Program-made: the position numbers and the translations under genes
Source of the DNA: Bryobacter sp964387685
GTDB taxonomy: Bacteria; Acidobacteriota; Terriglobia; Bryobacterales; Bryobacteraceae
Length of the DNA stretch: 64,000 nt
Direction of reading: 5' to 3'
NCBI GenBank assembly: GCA_964387685.1
Contig: CAYLXK010000025.1
Span: forward strand, 13,927-77,926
The notes under the pieces: generated by a model
Database searches by the model: none
What the model was told of the DNA's origin: nothing
The model's input: the letters and a program-made list of their open reading frames with translations, nothing else
Shown: positions 34,123 to 43,227 of the stretch, piece after piece
Layout of the letters: each line of letters starts with the position of its first letter
How positions within the stretch are numbered: position 1 is the first letter of the stretch

Positions 34123-35655
34123 TTAGTGGCGGAAGTGGCGGAAGCCCGTCAGGACCATGGCTACGCCTAAGCGATCGGCCGCAGCGATCACTTCCGCATC
34201 TTTGACGCTGCCGCCGGGTTGGATGAAGGCGCGTGCGCCGTTCTCGACCGCTTTTTCCAAACCATCAGGAAAGGGAAAGAAGGCGTCACTCGCAACGACA
34301 CATCCTTCCAGGGGCAAAACGGCCTTGAGGGCGCCAAAACGAACGCTATCCACGCGGCTCATTTGGCCTGCGCCGGCGGCAAGCAGCTGTCCCTTCCCGG
34401 CATAAACGATGGCGTTGGACTTTACGTGTTTGACAACCCGCCAAGCGAATTCCAGCGCCTCCCACTGTTCGGAGGTGGGTGCCACTGCGGTGGCCACCCG
34501 CGCATCGGCTCGCCGCAGCATGCGAGTATCGGCACTTTGAAGCAGGTAACCGCCGCCAATTGTCTTCACCACGGGCGTGTCCAGGCCGCCCGGTTTCACC
34601 TCGAGCAGCCGGAGATTCTTTTTGGCCCGCAGAATGGTGAGCGCCTGCAAGGAATAGCCCGGGGCCGCAATGGCTTCCATGAAAGTCTTAGCGATTTCGG
34701 CGGCTGTATCGGCGTCCACCAGGCCATTAAAGGCTAGTACGCCGCCAAACGCACTTAGCGGGTCGGCTTGAAAGGCTTTGCGATAGCTTTCCGCAAGATC
34801 TGCCCCCAACGCGCAGCCGCAAGGATTAGTGTGCTTGACGATGACGCTGGCCGGCGCGTCGAACTCCGAAACTAATTGCCAGGCGGCATCGAGATCGACC
34901 AGATTGTTATAGCTGAGCTCCTTACCGTGCAGTTGCGCGGCGTTGGCAACGCCGGTGTGGCCACTGGCGTAGAGGGCAGCACTTTGGTGTGGATTTTCTC
35001 CGTAGCGCAGCGGCATTTTAAGAGGCGCGTTGATGACAAGACGGGTAGGGTGTTCCAGGGGAGCGGGAATCTGGTTCAGCCGATTCGTGATGGCCGAATC
35101 ATAAGCGGCCGTGAGCGAGAAAGCCTCTTTGGCGAGCCGCCAAAGTGTCATGGGAGAGAGCGAGCCTTGGTGCTCCCGCATTTCGGTGAGGAGCGGCTGG
35201 TAATCCGTGGGACGAACCACGACGGCAACGTCCTGATAATTCTTGGCGGCCGCGCGGATCAAGGTTGGCCCGCCGATGTCAATATTCTCGATGAGATGAG
35301 CGAGCGAAGCCGCAGGGTCCGCGGCGATTTTCTCAAACTCGTAAAGGTTGACTACAACCATGTCAATGGGTGCAATCCGATGCTCAGCCAGGGCGGCCCT
35401 ATGTTCCGGGTTAGACCGCATCGCCAGAATCCCGCCCGCGACGTGGGGATGAAGGGTCTTCACGCGGCCGTCCAGCATCTCGGGAAAGCCAGTCAGATCG
35501 CCTACTTCCTGGACGGCCAGACCCGCGCCTCGGAGGAGTTTGGCAGTACCGCCTGTTGAAATCAGATGAATTCCCAGGTTGCTAAGGCCTTGGGCGAATT
35601 CCAGGAGGCCCGTTTTGTCGGTCACGCTCAACAGCGCTCGTACGATTTTTGCCAT
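34123..35655 (-). CDS. purH: bifunctional AICAR transformylase/IMP cyclohydrolase
   Basis: A 510-aa PurH, the last two steps of de novo purine synthesis. The N-terminal IMP cyclohydrolase part begins RALLSVTDKTGLLEFAQGL and includes STGGTAKLL. The AICAR transformylase part has KHTNPCGCALG and the LRYGENPHQSAALY motif. The ATG at 35655 gives the canonical N-terminus. It is downstream of an ECF sigma gene by 37 bp on the same strand, but they look functionally separate. Confidence 0.95.
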   Translation of the reverse strand: MAKIVRALLSVTDKTGLLEFAQGLSNLGIHLISTGGTAKLLRGAGLAVQEVGDLTGFPEMLDGRVKTLHPHVAGGILAMRSNPEHRAALAEHRIAPIDMVVVNLYEFEKIAADPAASLAHLIENIDIGGPTLIRAAAKNYQDVAVVVRPTDYQPLLTEMREHQGSLSPMTLWRLAKEAFSLTAAYDSAITNRLNQIPAPLEHPTRLVINAPLKMPLRYGENPHQSAALYASGHTGVANAAQLHGKELSYNNLVDLDAAWQLVSEFDAPASVIVKHTNPCGCALGADLAESYRKAFQADPLSAFGGVLAFNGLVDADTAAEIAKTFMEAIAAPGYSLQALTILRAKKNLRLLEVKPGGLDTPVVKTIGGGYLLQSADTRMLRRADARVATAVAPTSEQWEALEFAWRVVKHVKSNAIVYAGKGQLLAAGAGQMSRVDSVRFGALKAVLPLEGCVVASDAFFPFPDGLEKAVENGARAFIQPGGSVKDAEVIAAADRLGVAMVLTGFRHFRH

Positions 35656-35692
35656 TAACACCCAGTATGGCAACCGTTGGCTCGTCTCGGTC

Positions 35693-36244
35693 CTACTGCG
35701 CGACTTTTGGGCTATCGGAGGGTGAAACGGCGGGAGCTTCAATCATCTTCTTCAGTTGACGCCTGGCCCGGCACAAACGGGACATTACAGTTCCAATTGG
35801 GATCTTGAGGTGATTGGCCGCCTCATTGTAGGAGTACTCCTCGACATCGACCAGGATAAGAACTCGCCGAAAACGGGGCGGAAGCTGCTGGATATATCTG
35901 CTCCATTCATCGGAGGAGAATCTTGGTGTGGGGCGGAGGGCTGGAGGAAGGACGGGAAACAGGTTTTCCAGCTCAGGCAGAAGGGTGAAATATCGGCTTT
36001 CCTTGCGGCGATAGTGCGACACGGTGTGGAAAAGGATCTGATAGAGCCAAGCGCGGCAGTTGGTGCCGGCGGTGAAGCGGTCAAAGGAACGCCAAGCTTG
36101 CAGGTAGACTTCCTGCGTTAGGTCGTCCGCGCCAGTCTTGTTTCCGGCGATGCGAAGGGCGGAGCGGTGGATCAGCTTTAGATGGGGAAGGGCTTCGATT
36201 TCAAATCGGGAGACGCGCCCGAGATCGCTTTCGGCTTGAGGCAT
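35693..36244 (-). CDS. ECF RNA polymerase sigma factor
   Basis: A 183-aa group 4 sigma factor. Region 2 is LKLIHRSALRIAGNKTGADDLTQEVYLQAWRSF and region 4 is IQQLPPRFRRVLILVDVEEYSYNEAANHLKIPIGTVMSRLCRARRQL. No anti-sigma gene adjoins it. It diverges from a winged-helix/propeller regulator across 246 bp, where promoters for both should lie. Confidence 0.9.
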   Translation of the reverse strand: MPQAESDLGRVSRFEIEALPHLKLIHRSALRIAGNKTGADDLTQEVYLQAWRSFDRFTAGTNCRAWLYQILFHTVSHYRRKESRYFTLLPELENLFPVLPPALRPTPRFSSDEWSRYIQQLPPRFRRVLILVDVEEYSYNEAANHLKIPIGTVMSRLCRARRQLKKMIEAPAVSPSDSPKVAQ

Positions 36245-36490
36245 AGCGGGACCTCAGCGAACCTTGTTCCAAGATCTGGCGAAAATCGGCAGGAGGACTG
36301 GAAACTTTAAAGTTGGAGAGTAACGAATTGGGGGTGTAGCGACAAGTGGATCGGTTGAAGCTGAAAATTGAGGTTGTCTGGCGTACCGCATGGGTGCAGG
36401 ATAGAGAGAACGATCGCTAAAGATCCTGAGCGCGGACGCAAACATCCCTTAAGAAACTCCGAAGAAATTCCGAAATCTTTGAAAAGAAAC

Positions 36491-38656
36491 ATGATTCTAG
36501 CTTTTGGCCCATTTCGCCTGGACACGGGCGAGAAGAGTATCTTCCGCGAGGGCAAAGCCTTAGCGATAACACCCAAGGAATACGAGGTGCTCCATTACCT
36601 GGTCGAGCGGGCTGGTCGACTGGTCACAAAGGAAGAAATACTGGCGGCGGTTTGGCCGGACACGATAGTGGAGGAGAGCAACCTATCGGTTCAGATTTCG
36701 TCATTAAGGAAACTTCTGGGTGAAAGTACGTCTCAGCGCAGCTACATTGAAACGGTGCCTCGGCGAGGATACCGATTCATCGCCGAAGTTGAGAAATCTG
36801 TCGAGACCGGGGCAACGCCGGTGGAGACGTCCGACGATCGAGGGCTCGGGAGAGATGGCGAAGGAAATGGGCACTCCTCTCATTGGCAGACGGCGTGGAT
36901 GGTACTGGCGGGCTTCGTTGCGATGTTTGCACTATTGCTGATCGCTATTCGGAGTGCTGCCCCGGGGAGGTGGACCATGGCCGATTGGAAGCCATTGCCA
37001 CTGACGACCTCGCCCGGGATCGAAACGAGCCCAGCACTTTCACCAGACGGCACGCAGGTCATCTACTCGATCTTGACGCCAAGGGAAAACGTGGGACTTT
37101 GGCTGCGTAAGACGGAAGGAGGGGAGCCGGTCCGCTTGACCCATGACTTTGACTACAATGCAGCGTGGTCTCCAGACGGTCGAGAGATCGCGTTCATTCG
37201 ATTCAACGACGATCAAATCTTTCTCATGCTGCGCCCCTCCTTCGGCGGAGAGGACCGTACGCTCAAGAAGCTGGATTACTATGGCGCGCTTCCGGGACCG
37301 ATCGTGAGCTACACCGCCGACGGCAAATGGGTCTTGACCAATCAAGGCGTGGGCAGCCAGACCGGAGCGCAGCCTCGTCGATTGGTCGCGATCTCTACCG
37401 AGACGGGAGAACAGAAAGAGCTACTTGAACCAGTCTTGGGTTCCTCGGGAGACTCCGCGCCGATTTTGTCCGCCAAAGGGGATCGGCTGGTGTTCTGCCG
37501 CTGTGCTTCCGTGACAGCCTGCGATTTGTATGCCGTTAAGATAAAGGACTTGAAGCCGACAGGGAAGCCGGAGCGATTGACCTGGTTTCCGTCTCCAGAG
37601 TTTCGGGCGGTCTACCTGCAGGATGAATCACTGCTTTATTCGTTGGGTCCACCGGATGGCCGTTCCCTATATCGACTCTATTTTGATTGGTTTGGACGAC
37701 CTCGAAGTTACCAGATTTCCCCGACGGGCGAGGATATTCTCTTTCCGACCGTTGCTACGACAGCAGGGGGAGAGACCAGGTTGGTTTACGTGCGGAACGA
37801 AATGGACCTGAATCTCCAGAAGCTGGAGCTGGAAAGTCCGGACGGTCGAATAACGAAGCCCGAATTGTTTGCGGCCTCGACGCGATCGGAAGAGACGCCC
37901 GCGTTTTCACCGGACGGAAGCAAAGTGGCCTTCGCATCCATGCGGAGCGGCAGCTGGGAAATCTGGGTTTGTGCATTGGCGGGAGACGGGGATAAATGCT
38001 CCCAATTGACTCACTCGGGCCCTGCATATTCGCGGAGCCCAGCCTGGTCGGCGGACGGCAAGTGGATCGCCTTCGATTCCCGGCCCTCGGGCAACGCCCA
38101 ATTGTTTCTCATGGCGGCGGCGGGCGGAAGTGCGAAAGCGTTGACTTTCGGGCCGGAGGCGTCGCTTGAGCCTTGCTGGTCGCCGGATGGCCAATGGCTC
38201 TACTTTGCCAGTAATCGCAGTGGCCGCTTTGAGATCTACCGAAGCCGCGCTCAAGAAGTAATCGCAGGACGAATCGGCTACGAGGCCATGACAACAGAGG
38301 GTGGATCTTCTCCGCGGCTTTCGCCGGACGGGAACACGATTCTCTATCGCGGGCCGCGGGGAGTATTTCTGCGCTTAAGTCTCGAAGACCGCAAGACCCA
38401 TGCGCTTCCGAATTTCACCTTCATCGCGCCACCAATTCCTGGACCTGGAACGCTCTCCTACGGTTTTCATGCCAGCCGCCAGCAGGGATTCCTGGCCCGG
38501 GCGGACTGGGCAACGGAAAAGCTAGAGACGCTACTGCCCGTCAGCTTAAATCGGCCGACCGGGTTGGCCCGTTCTCCCGATGGAAAGACCATTCTCTACG
38601 TGCAGGCGGACCGCAGCGACAGCGACTTGATGGTCGTAGACCCGTTTCACTACTAG
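36491..38656 (+). CDS. winged-helix/transmembrane/TolB-propeller regulator
   Basis: A 721-aa protein; the ATG at 36491 follows a spacer ending in AAAAGAAAC. An OmpR/CadC-type winged helix occupies about residues 1-100 (ITPKEYEVLHYLVERAG, ESNLSVQISSLRKLLGE, IETVPRRGYRFIAEV). One membrane helix follows at about 138-158. The rest is a WD40-like/PD40 beta-propeller with repeated SPDG motifs (ALSPDGTQV, AWSPDGREI, SPDGSKVAFAS). This CadC-like layout, common in Acidobacteria, senses something outside the membrane and regulates transcription without a separate kinase. Target genes unknown; the divergent ECF sigma gene is a candidate. Confidence 0.85.
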   Translation: MILAFGPFRLDTGEKSIFREGKALAITPKEYEVLHYLVERAGRLVTKEEILAAVWPDTIVEESNLSVQISSLRKLLGESTSQRSYIETVPRRGYRFIAEVEKSVETGATPVETSDDRGLGRDGEGNGHSSHWQTAWMVLAGFVAMFALLLIAIRSAAPGRWTMADWKPLPLTTSPGIETSPALSPDGTQVIYSILTPRENVGLWLRKTEGGEPVRLTHDFDYNAAWSPDGREIAFIRFNDDQIFLMLRPSFGGEDRTLKKLDYYGALPGPIVSYTADGKWVLTNQGVGSQTGAQPRRLVAISTETGEQKELLEPVLGSSGDSAPILSAKGDRLVFCRCASVTACDLYAVKIKDLKPTGKPERLTWFPSPEFRAVYLQDESLLYSLGPPDGRSLYRLYFDWFGRPRSYQISPTGEDILFPTVATTAGGETRLVYVRNEMDLNLQKLELESPDGRITKPELFAASTRSEETPAFSPDGSKVAFASMRSGSWEIWVCALAGDGDKCSQLTHSGPAYSRSPAWSADGKWIAFDSRPSGNAQLFLMAAAGGSAKALTFGPEASLEPCWSPDGQWLYFASNRSGRFEIYRSRAQEVIAGRIGYEAMTTEGGSSPRLSPDGNTILYRGPRGVFLRLSLEDRKTHALPNFTFIAPPIPGPGTLSYGFHASRQQGFLARADWATEKLETLLPVSLNRPTGLARSPDGKTILYVQADRSDSDLMVVDPFHY

Positions 38657-38687
38657 TTCCCTAAACGTTCGAACCGTTCGGAGAATT

Positions 38688-40826
38688 TTAGAGCGCGCGC
38701 CGCACCCGGAGTAGTAACGCAGGCAGGAAAACCAAATCGAAGGCGATCGCCATCAAGGCGGCCATCGCAATTAATAAGCCGAATAACGCGGTGGGGGGGA
38801 AAGGGGAGAAGGCGAAAACGCCGAAACCCGCGGCAATGGAAAGGGATGCGGCCAGGGCGGGACGCGCAATCGTATCCAAGCAGGACATAACGGATTCGGC
38901 AGGAGCGAGGCCCAGGCGGCGCGCTCGAAGCCAGTGGTGCAAGAAGTGAATCGTATCGTCCACGACGAGGCCTAAGGCGATGCCCGCCACGGTCACCGTG
39001 GCCGTATTGAGCGGAATGCCCGCGAAGCCCATAGCGCCCAGAGTGAGCGCCACCGGCAGCAGGTTGGGCAGGATCGCGAGCAGAGAGACAAAGACCGAGC
39101 GGAAGGCGATGTAGATGGCAACCGAAACCACGAGCAGGGCGCTGGCGAAAGACACAATCTGAGTCCGCAGCAGGAGCACTTGTCCTTCGATGAGGAGTGC
39201 GGAACTACCGGTGACGGTTGCCGAGGCGCCTGCGGGCAGCACTTTCCGGAGCCGCTCTCGAAGGCGTTCGGCAAAGGCTTGCACGGCATTGGAAGAGGCC
39301 GTCGAGGCCAAGATCGTGGTGCGGAGAGCGTATTGATCTGCATCGACGTGCAAGAAGGCCTGCACTCCTTCCGGCAGCCCCTCTTCGGCTAGAGCTTGAC
39401 GAAGTTCCGGCGGTGCAACGGTAAAGGCGAGCCGGGCGCCGCCGGCGGGCGCAAGCAGTATGGAAACAATTTGGCGTGCCAGCGGCTCCGCACGGAGCGT
39501 GTCTTCGAAGACCTGTCGGTAGGTCTCTAGCGTCGTATCCCTTAGAAGTATGCGGCGGTCCCCTTCCACCACAACTTCGATTGGCGTCAGCCCGAGCAAG
39601 TGGCGCTCGATCGTTCTGTAGTTTTGCGGGACACGGTGCTGGCTGGGAAAGAAATCCAAGATGTGCGATTCCACCCGAAGTCTAGCTAGGCCCGCCAGGG
39701 AGAGCAGGAAAATCAGCGAAGCAAGGGCGAGGATAGGAGTGCGGAAGCGGCCCAACCAATCCGTGTAGGCTTTAACACCCGAAGGCGCGATCGTGTTGCC
39801 AACCGAAAGAGCGCGCGGCAAGACCCGAGGGTGAAGCGAGAGCAACCAGGGAAGCAAGCTAAAGTTTAGGGCAAAGGTGAGTAAGACGCCCACCGCCGTA
39901 AAGAGTCCGAAGTCGCGAACGGGAGGGATCTCCGAACTGCCCAAAGAAACGAATCCGGCCGAGGTAGTGAGCACGCAATAGAGGCTGGGCGAAAAGGTCT
40001 CCTTGATCGCTTCCCGCCAAAGGGATTGGCGCAGGCTAAGGCTAGCGGCGTGGCCGGGAAGGGGTAAGGCATGGAAGGCCGCGACAATATGCATAGCCTG
40101 CATGACGCCCACGACGGCTAGCATGGCAGGCAAGGTGGCTACGACGAGGTTTAGAGGGCGTTGAAAGAAAGACAGAAGCCCTACGGTCCAGAGGTTGGCA
40201 AGCGAGATCACCAAAAGCGCGGCAACGACACCACGCCACTCCCGGGTGGCGGCGTAGAGAACAGCGCACATGACCAGAAAGACGATTGGAGCTAGCGAGC
40301 CAAGGGACTGGCGAGAACCCACGTCGAGGTCGTAAGTGATTACATCGGCGCCGGCGATGCGGAATTCGCCTAAGTGGTACCTCCAAAGGGCCAAGGTAGA
40401 CTCTATCCGTTCGACCAGGCGCGAACGGGCGGCCAGCGGAAGATCGGGCTGAACCAGGATCGCGACGGCGGCGTGGCGGACATCTGGGGAGGCTAGATAT
40501 TGGCGTAAGGGTGGTGCGGGACCGAGAGCGTCGTCTTCCACAAAAAGCGGGGGGAAAACTGCGGCAATGCCGGGAATACCCCGCAATTCGGCAACGAGGC
40601 GCCGCCACTCATGGGAAGGGCGAGCTAAATTCTCTCCAGCTACATAGGCCAGGAGCGGAGAGTCCGCTCCAAAACGTGCGCGGAAGGAGGCAAGATCGCG
40701 CAAGCCGGGCGAATCGGCGGGGAGCCAGGTTTCGGCCGTATTGTCGATGCGAAGGAGGGGAAGCTGCCAGGCGGCCAGGAGCGAAAGCGCGAGAACGAGC
40801 GTGACCAGGAGCTTGGGCCGCCGCAA
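38688..40826 (-). CDS. MMPL/RND-family lipid exporter
   Basis: A 712-aa transporter of the MMPL/RND superfamily with two six-helix halves, each followed by or preceded by a large loop (first helix near the N-terminus, LALSLLAAWQLPLLRID; second half with LVVDDTIHFLHHWLRARR and LSIAAGFGVFAFSPF). The start is TTG 40826, with AGGAGG five bases upstream. MMPL pumps move lipids or hydrophobic products. It is shorter than typical hopanoid HpnN (about 880). It follows the methyltransferase and type III PKS genes, so it most likely exports their product. Confidence 0.82.
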   Translation of the reverse strand: MRRPKLLVTLVLALSLLAAWQLPLLRIDNTAETWLPADSPGLRDLASFRARFGADSPLLAYVAGENLARPSHEWRRLVAELRGIPGIAAVFPPLFVEDDALGPAPPLRQYLASPDVRHAAVAILVQPDLPLAARSRLVERIESTLALWRYHLGEFRIAGADVITYDLDVGSRQSLGSLAPIVFLVMCAVLYAATREWRGVVAALLVISLANLWTVGLLSFFQRPLNLVVATLPAMLAVVGVMQAMHIVAAFHALPLPGHAASLSLRQSLWREAIKETFSPSLYCVLTTSAGFVSLGSSEIPPVRDFGLFTAVGVLLTFALNFSLLPWLLSLHPRVLPRALSVGNTIAPSGVKAYTDWLGRFRTPILALASLIFLLSLAGLARLRVESHILDFFPSQHRVPQNYRTIERHLLGLTPIEVVVEGDRRILLRDTTLETYRQVFEDTLRAEPLARQIVSILLAPAGGARLAFTVAPPELRQALAEEGLPEGVQAFLHVDADQYALRTTILASTASSNAVQAFAERLRERLRKVLPAGASATVTGSSALLIEGQVLLLRTQIVSFASALLVVSVAIYIAFRSVFVSLLAILPNLLPVALTLGAMGFAGIPLNTATVTVAGIALGLVVDDTIHFLHHWLRARRLGLAPAESVMSCLDTIARPALAASLSIAAGFGVFAFSPFPPTALFGLLIAMAALMAIAFDLVFLPALLLRVRRAL

Positions 40827-40835
40827 CCGGGCCTC

Positions 40836-41681
40836 CTAAAGTCTTTCCGCAACCAGCACGCCGTAGCGAATGAAACCGCGCCCCATTGCCGACCGCATCC
40901 CATGGACGGCAGAGATGAGGTGGATGGCGTCCATTCCCACGTCCAAGGCCATCCGCGCTAGACCAGGCGCAGAAAGTATGTCCACGCCAACGTCCCAGGT
41001 CTTGGCCGTCTCCCGCGTGAGGTCGCGCGACTCAAGGACGCGGAAACCGCTCTGGTTGAACCAATCGACGTATTCGGCAAGCGAAGCGATGTCGGGCATG
41101 AGCATGCCTTCGAGAACAGGGTCGACAAAGCGGCGCCGATCGGAATGACTGAGCCCCGCGGGGCTGACCCAGTCGGCCAGGACGAAACGGCCTCCGGGAC
41201 GGACAAAGCGGGCGGCATCACGGACGAAGGAGCGCTGATTTTCGAAATGTCCCAAAACGCCCACCATCCAGGCGAAGTCGAAGGGATCGGGGACCGCGAA
41301 GGTATCGGCGTCGCCCTGGTGAAAATCGACGGTGACCGAAGACCGGGCAGCCAGTTCGCGGGCTATTTGTACTTGGGCCGCACTGAGAGTGACACCTGTC
41401 ATGCGAGCGTGTAGATGCCGGGCTAGCCAAACGGAGGTAGCGCCCATGCCGCAGCCGATGTCCAGGCCCCGGGCGTCTTGGGGAAGCTGCGCGAGGTTTG
41501 CCAGGAAACCGACCAGGCGGTCTTGGGCTTCTTCTTTGGACTCCCTACCGGTTTCATAGTAGCCGTCGTGCAGGTGTTCGCCCCAAAGATCGCGAAAATG
41601 CGGGGAGAGCTTGTCGTAAAAATGAGCGACGCGTTGTTTATAGTCCTGTGCCGGCGCGACATCGAAAGAGAGTAGGGACAT
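40836..41681 (-). CDS. SAM-dependent class I methyltransferase
   Basis: A 281-aa methyltransferase. The SAM-binding motif LDIGCGMGATS occurs near residues 73-83, followed by GVTLSAAQ, FHQGDADTF and the later RPGGRFVLADW. The layout resembles small-molecule C- or O-methyltransferases (tocopherol/UbiE-like). It lies between the type III PKS and the MMPL exporter (6- and 9-bp gaps) and probably methylates the polyketide. Substrate inferred. Confidence 0.82.
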   Translation of the reverse strand: MSLLSFDVAPAQDYKQRVAHFYDKLSPHFRDLWGEHLHDGYYETGRESKEEAQDRLVGFLANLAQLPQDARGLDIGCGMGATSVWLARHLHARMTGVTLSAAQVQIARELAARSSVTVDFHQGDADTFAVPDPFDFAWMVGVLGHFENQRSFVRDAARFVRPGGRFVLADWVSPAGLSHSDRRRFVDPVLEGMLMPDIASLAEYVDWFNQSGFRVLESRDLTRETAKTWDVGVDILSAPGLARMALDVGMDAIHLISAVHGMRSAMGRGFIRYGVLVAERL

Positions 41682-41687
41682 GGGAGG

Positions 41688-42755
41688 TTAGCTCCAACGC
41701 AGAACGGCGGTTTCCGCCGCAAGGCCCGGTCCGAGGGCGATCATGACGGCCAGGGAGCCGGGTTTCGCTTCTGCCATATTTTTCTCCAGGACGAAAAGAA
41801 CAGTGGGAGAAGACATATTGCCATGCGTGCGAAGGATTTCCCGGCTGTGCGCGAGTTCTTCCTTCTCGAATCCGAGGGAGCTATCGATGCTATCCAGCAC
41901 TTTTCGTCCACCGGCATGAACAACCCAGCGGTCGATGCCGGAGATTGACAGACCGGAACTCCGCAGGAGCTCGTTGACGGCGGCCTTGACCATCGGGCCC
42001 GCCTGGTGCCGAAGCCCGGCGTCCAACACGATGCGCTGGCGCCCGTTTTCAAAGGAAAGCCCGACGGAATCCAAATAGGAGGCGTCCATAAGGGTATGAA
42101 AGCGTTCCAGGCGCGGAATGCTTCCGCTATCGTTGGCGCCCGCCTGCATGGCGACGACGGCGGCGGCGGCGCCGTCCGCACAGATCGCATTGCCCACGAT
42201 GGTTTCGACCGACTCATCAATAAACCAGCAGGCTGAACTGATTTCCACGCAAACGACCAGCGCACGCCGCTGGGGATAGGCGCGCACAAAATCGTGGGCG
42301 CGTTGGAGAGCGGGCATGGCCCCGGCACAACCCATGCCGACCAAATCCGCCCGCTGCAGGTTATCTTGCATACCCAGCGAGCGGCCCAAACGGGCCGACA
42401 AACCGGGGCACACGTAACCGGTACAGGTAGCCACAACAATCAAGTCGATTTCACGGGCTCGCAATTTGGCTGCGCGCAGCGCCTGGCAAGAGGCCTCGTG
42501 CGCTAACTTCAGGCTTTGTTCGCGATATACAGCGTGCAACTCGTTGGCGGAGTTGTCGGGATGGAATTGCTCGGGCATGAGTGCGACATGCCGGGAATCG
42601 ATGCCCGCGTTCAGAAATAACTGGCGAACCCTTTCCTGGCGGTAGGAGGGGAAGAAGCGGGCGAAATGGTCCAAGATCTCGCTCTGGGTTCGGGCGATGG
42701 GAGGGACAGAAGTTCCGAGCGCGATGATGCCGGGCGTTAGAGAAGCGGGGTGCAT
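41688..42755 (-). CDS. type III polyketide synthase (chalcone/stilbene synthase-like)
   Basis: A 355-aa type III PKS. The catalytic Cys is C143 in VGMGCAGAMPAL; the His is H280 in VVHAGG and the Asn is N313 in HGNMSSPTV. The ATG at 42755 is preferred to an open frame reaching 42905, which lies inside the YHS gene. Type III PKSs condense an acyl-CoA starter with malonyl-CoA to give phenolic lipids, pyrones or resorcinols. With the downstream methyltransferase and MMPL pump it forms a compact biosynthesis-and-export operon. Confidence 0.88.
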   Translation of the reverse strand: MHPASLTPGIIALGTSVPPIARTQSEILDHFARFFPSYRQERVRQLFLNAGIDSRHVALMPEQFHPDNSANELHAVYREQSLKLAHEASCQALRAAKLRAREIDLIVVATCTGYVCPGLSARLGRSLGMQDNLQRADLVGMGCAGAMPALQRAHDFVRAYPQRRALVVCVEISSACWFIDESVETIVGNAICADGAAAAVVAMQAGANDSGSIPRLERFHTLMDASYLDSVGLSFENGRQRIVLDAGLRHQAGPMVKAAVNELLRSSGLSISGIDRWVVHAGGRKVLDSIDSSLGFEKEELAHSREILRTHGNMSSPTVLFVLEKNMAEAKPGSLAVMIALGPGLAAETAVLRWS

Positions 42756-42780
42756 CTTGGGTGCGACAACGGCCTGCGGA

Positions 42781-43227
42781 TTACTTCGGTTCCGATTTCG
42801 GAATGGAAGGCCAGTTGCCGTCGGCTTTGTTGATGTGACCGGGCACATCCTTGAGCCACTTGCCCTGGGCCAGGGAGTGATTGAGATAGAGCTTGCCATC
42901 GACAATCTTCCAAGCCTTCGGCGACACGCTGGCCGTTTTGCCTAGGCTCACGGCATAGCTGCAGTAGCCGCCGTATTGAGGGGCGTACTTTTCCGGATCG
43001 TCCTGGAATTTCTTAAGGTGGTCCGCATTGGCGAAGTGCCAAGTGGCGCCCTTCCATTTATGAGCGAACTGAGGGCTGCCTTTCGTGGGTTGGCCTAGGG
43101 TAAAGTACGCTACTACGTCTGTGCCATGAACCGCTACGCCGTCGCTGCCCTGAAAATAGGGCTTTACCGGATCCGCGGCAAAAGTGGAAAGTGAAACGAG
43201 AGTGAGAAAGCTGAGGAGTTTATTCAT
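42781..43227 (-). CDS. secreted YHS-domain protein
   Basis: A 148-aa protein with a signal peptide (LLSFLTLVSLSTFA). It contains the YHS-like motif HGTDVVAYFTLGQPTKGSPQF and ends in Pro/Ser/Lys. YHS domains are small redox- or metal-linked modules. The ATG at 43227 and the divergent DUF2141 ATG at 43226 share a CATG. The minus-strand upstream sequence contains AGCAGGTGAC as a possible ribosome binding site. Confidence 0.8.
   Translation of the reverse strand: MNKLLSFLTLVSLSTFAADPVKPYFQGSDGVAVHGTDVVAYFTLGQPTKGSPQFAHKWKGATWHFANADHLKKFQDDPEKYAPQYGGYCSYAVSLGKTASVSPKAWKIVDGKLYLNHSLAQGKWLKDVPGHINKADGNWPSIPKSEPK

Noticed and set aside
38666..38683. CGTTCG repeat with a GTTCGAAC palindrome as a terminator
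   Set aside because: The stem is short, arms overlap and no T-run follows.
38688..40826. MMPL protein as hopanoid transporter HpnN
   Set aside because: It is about 170 aa shorter than HpnN and sits in the type III PKS operon, so a polyketide-lipid exporter is more likely.
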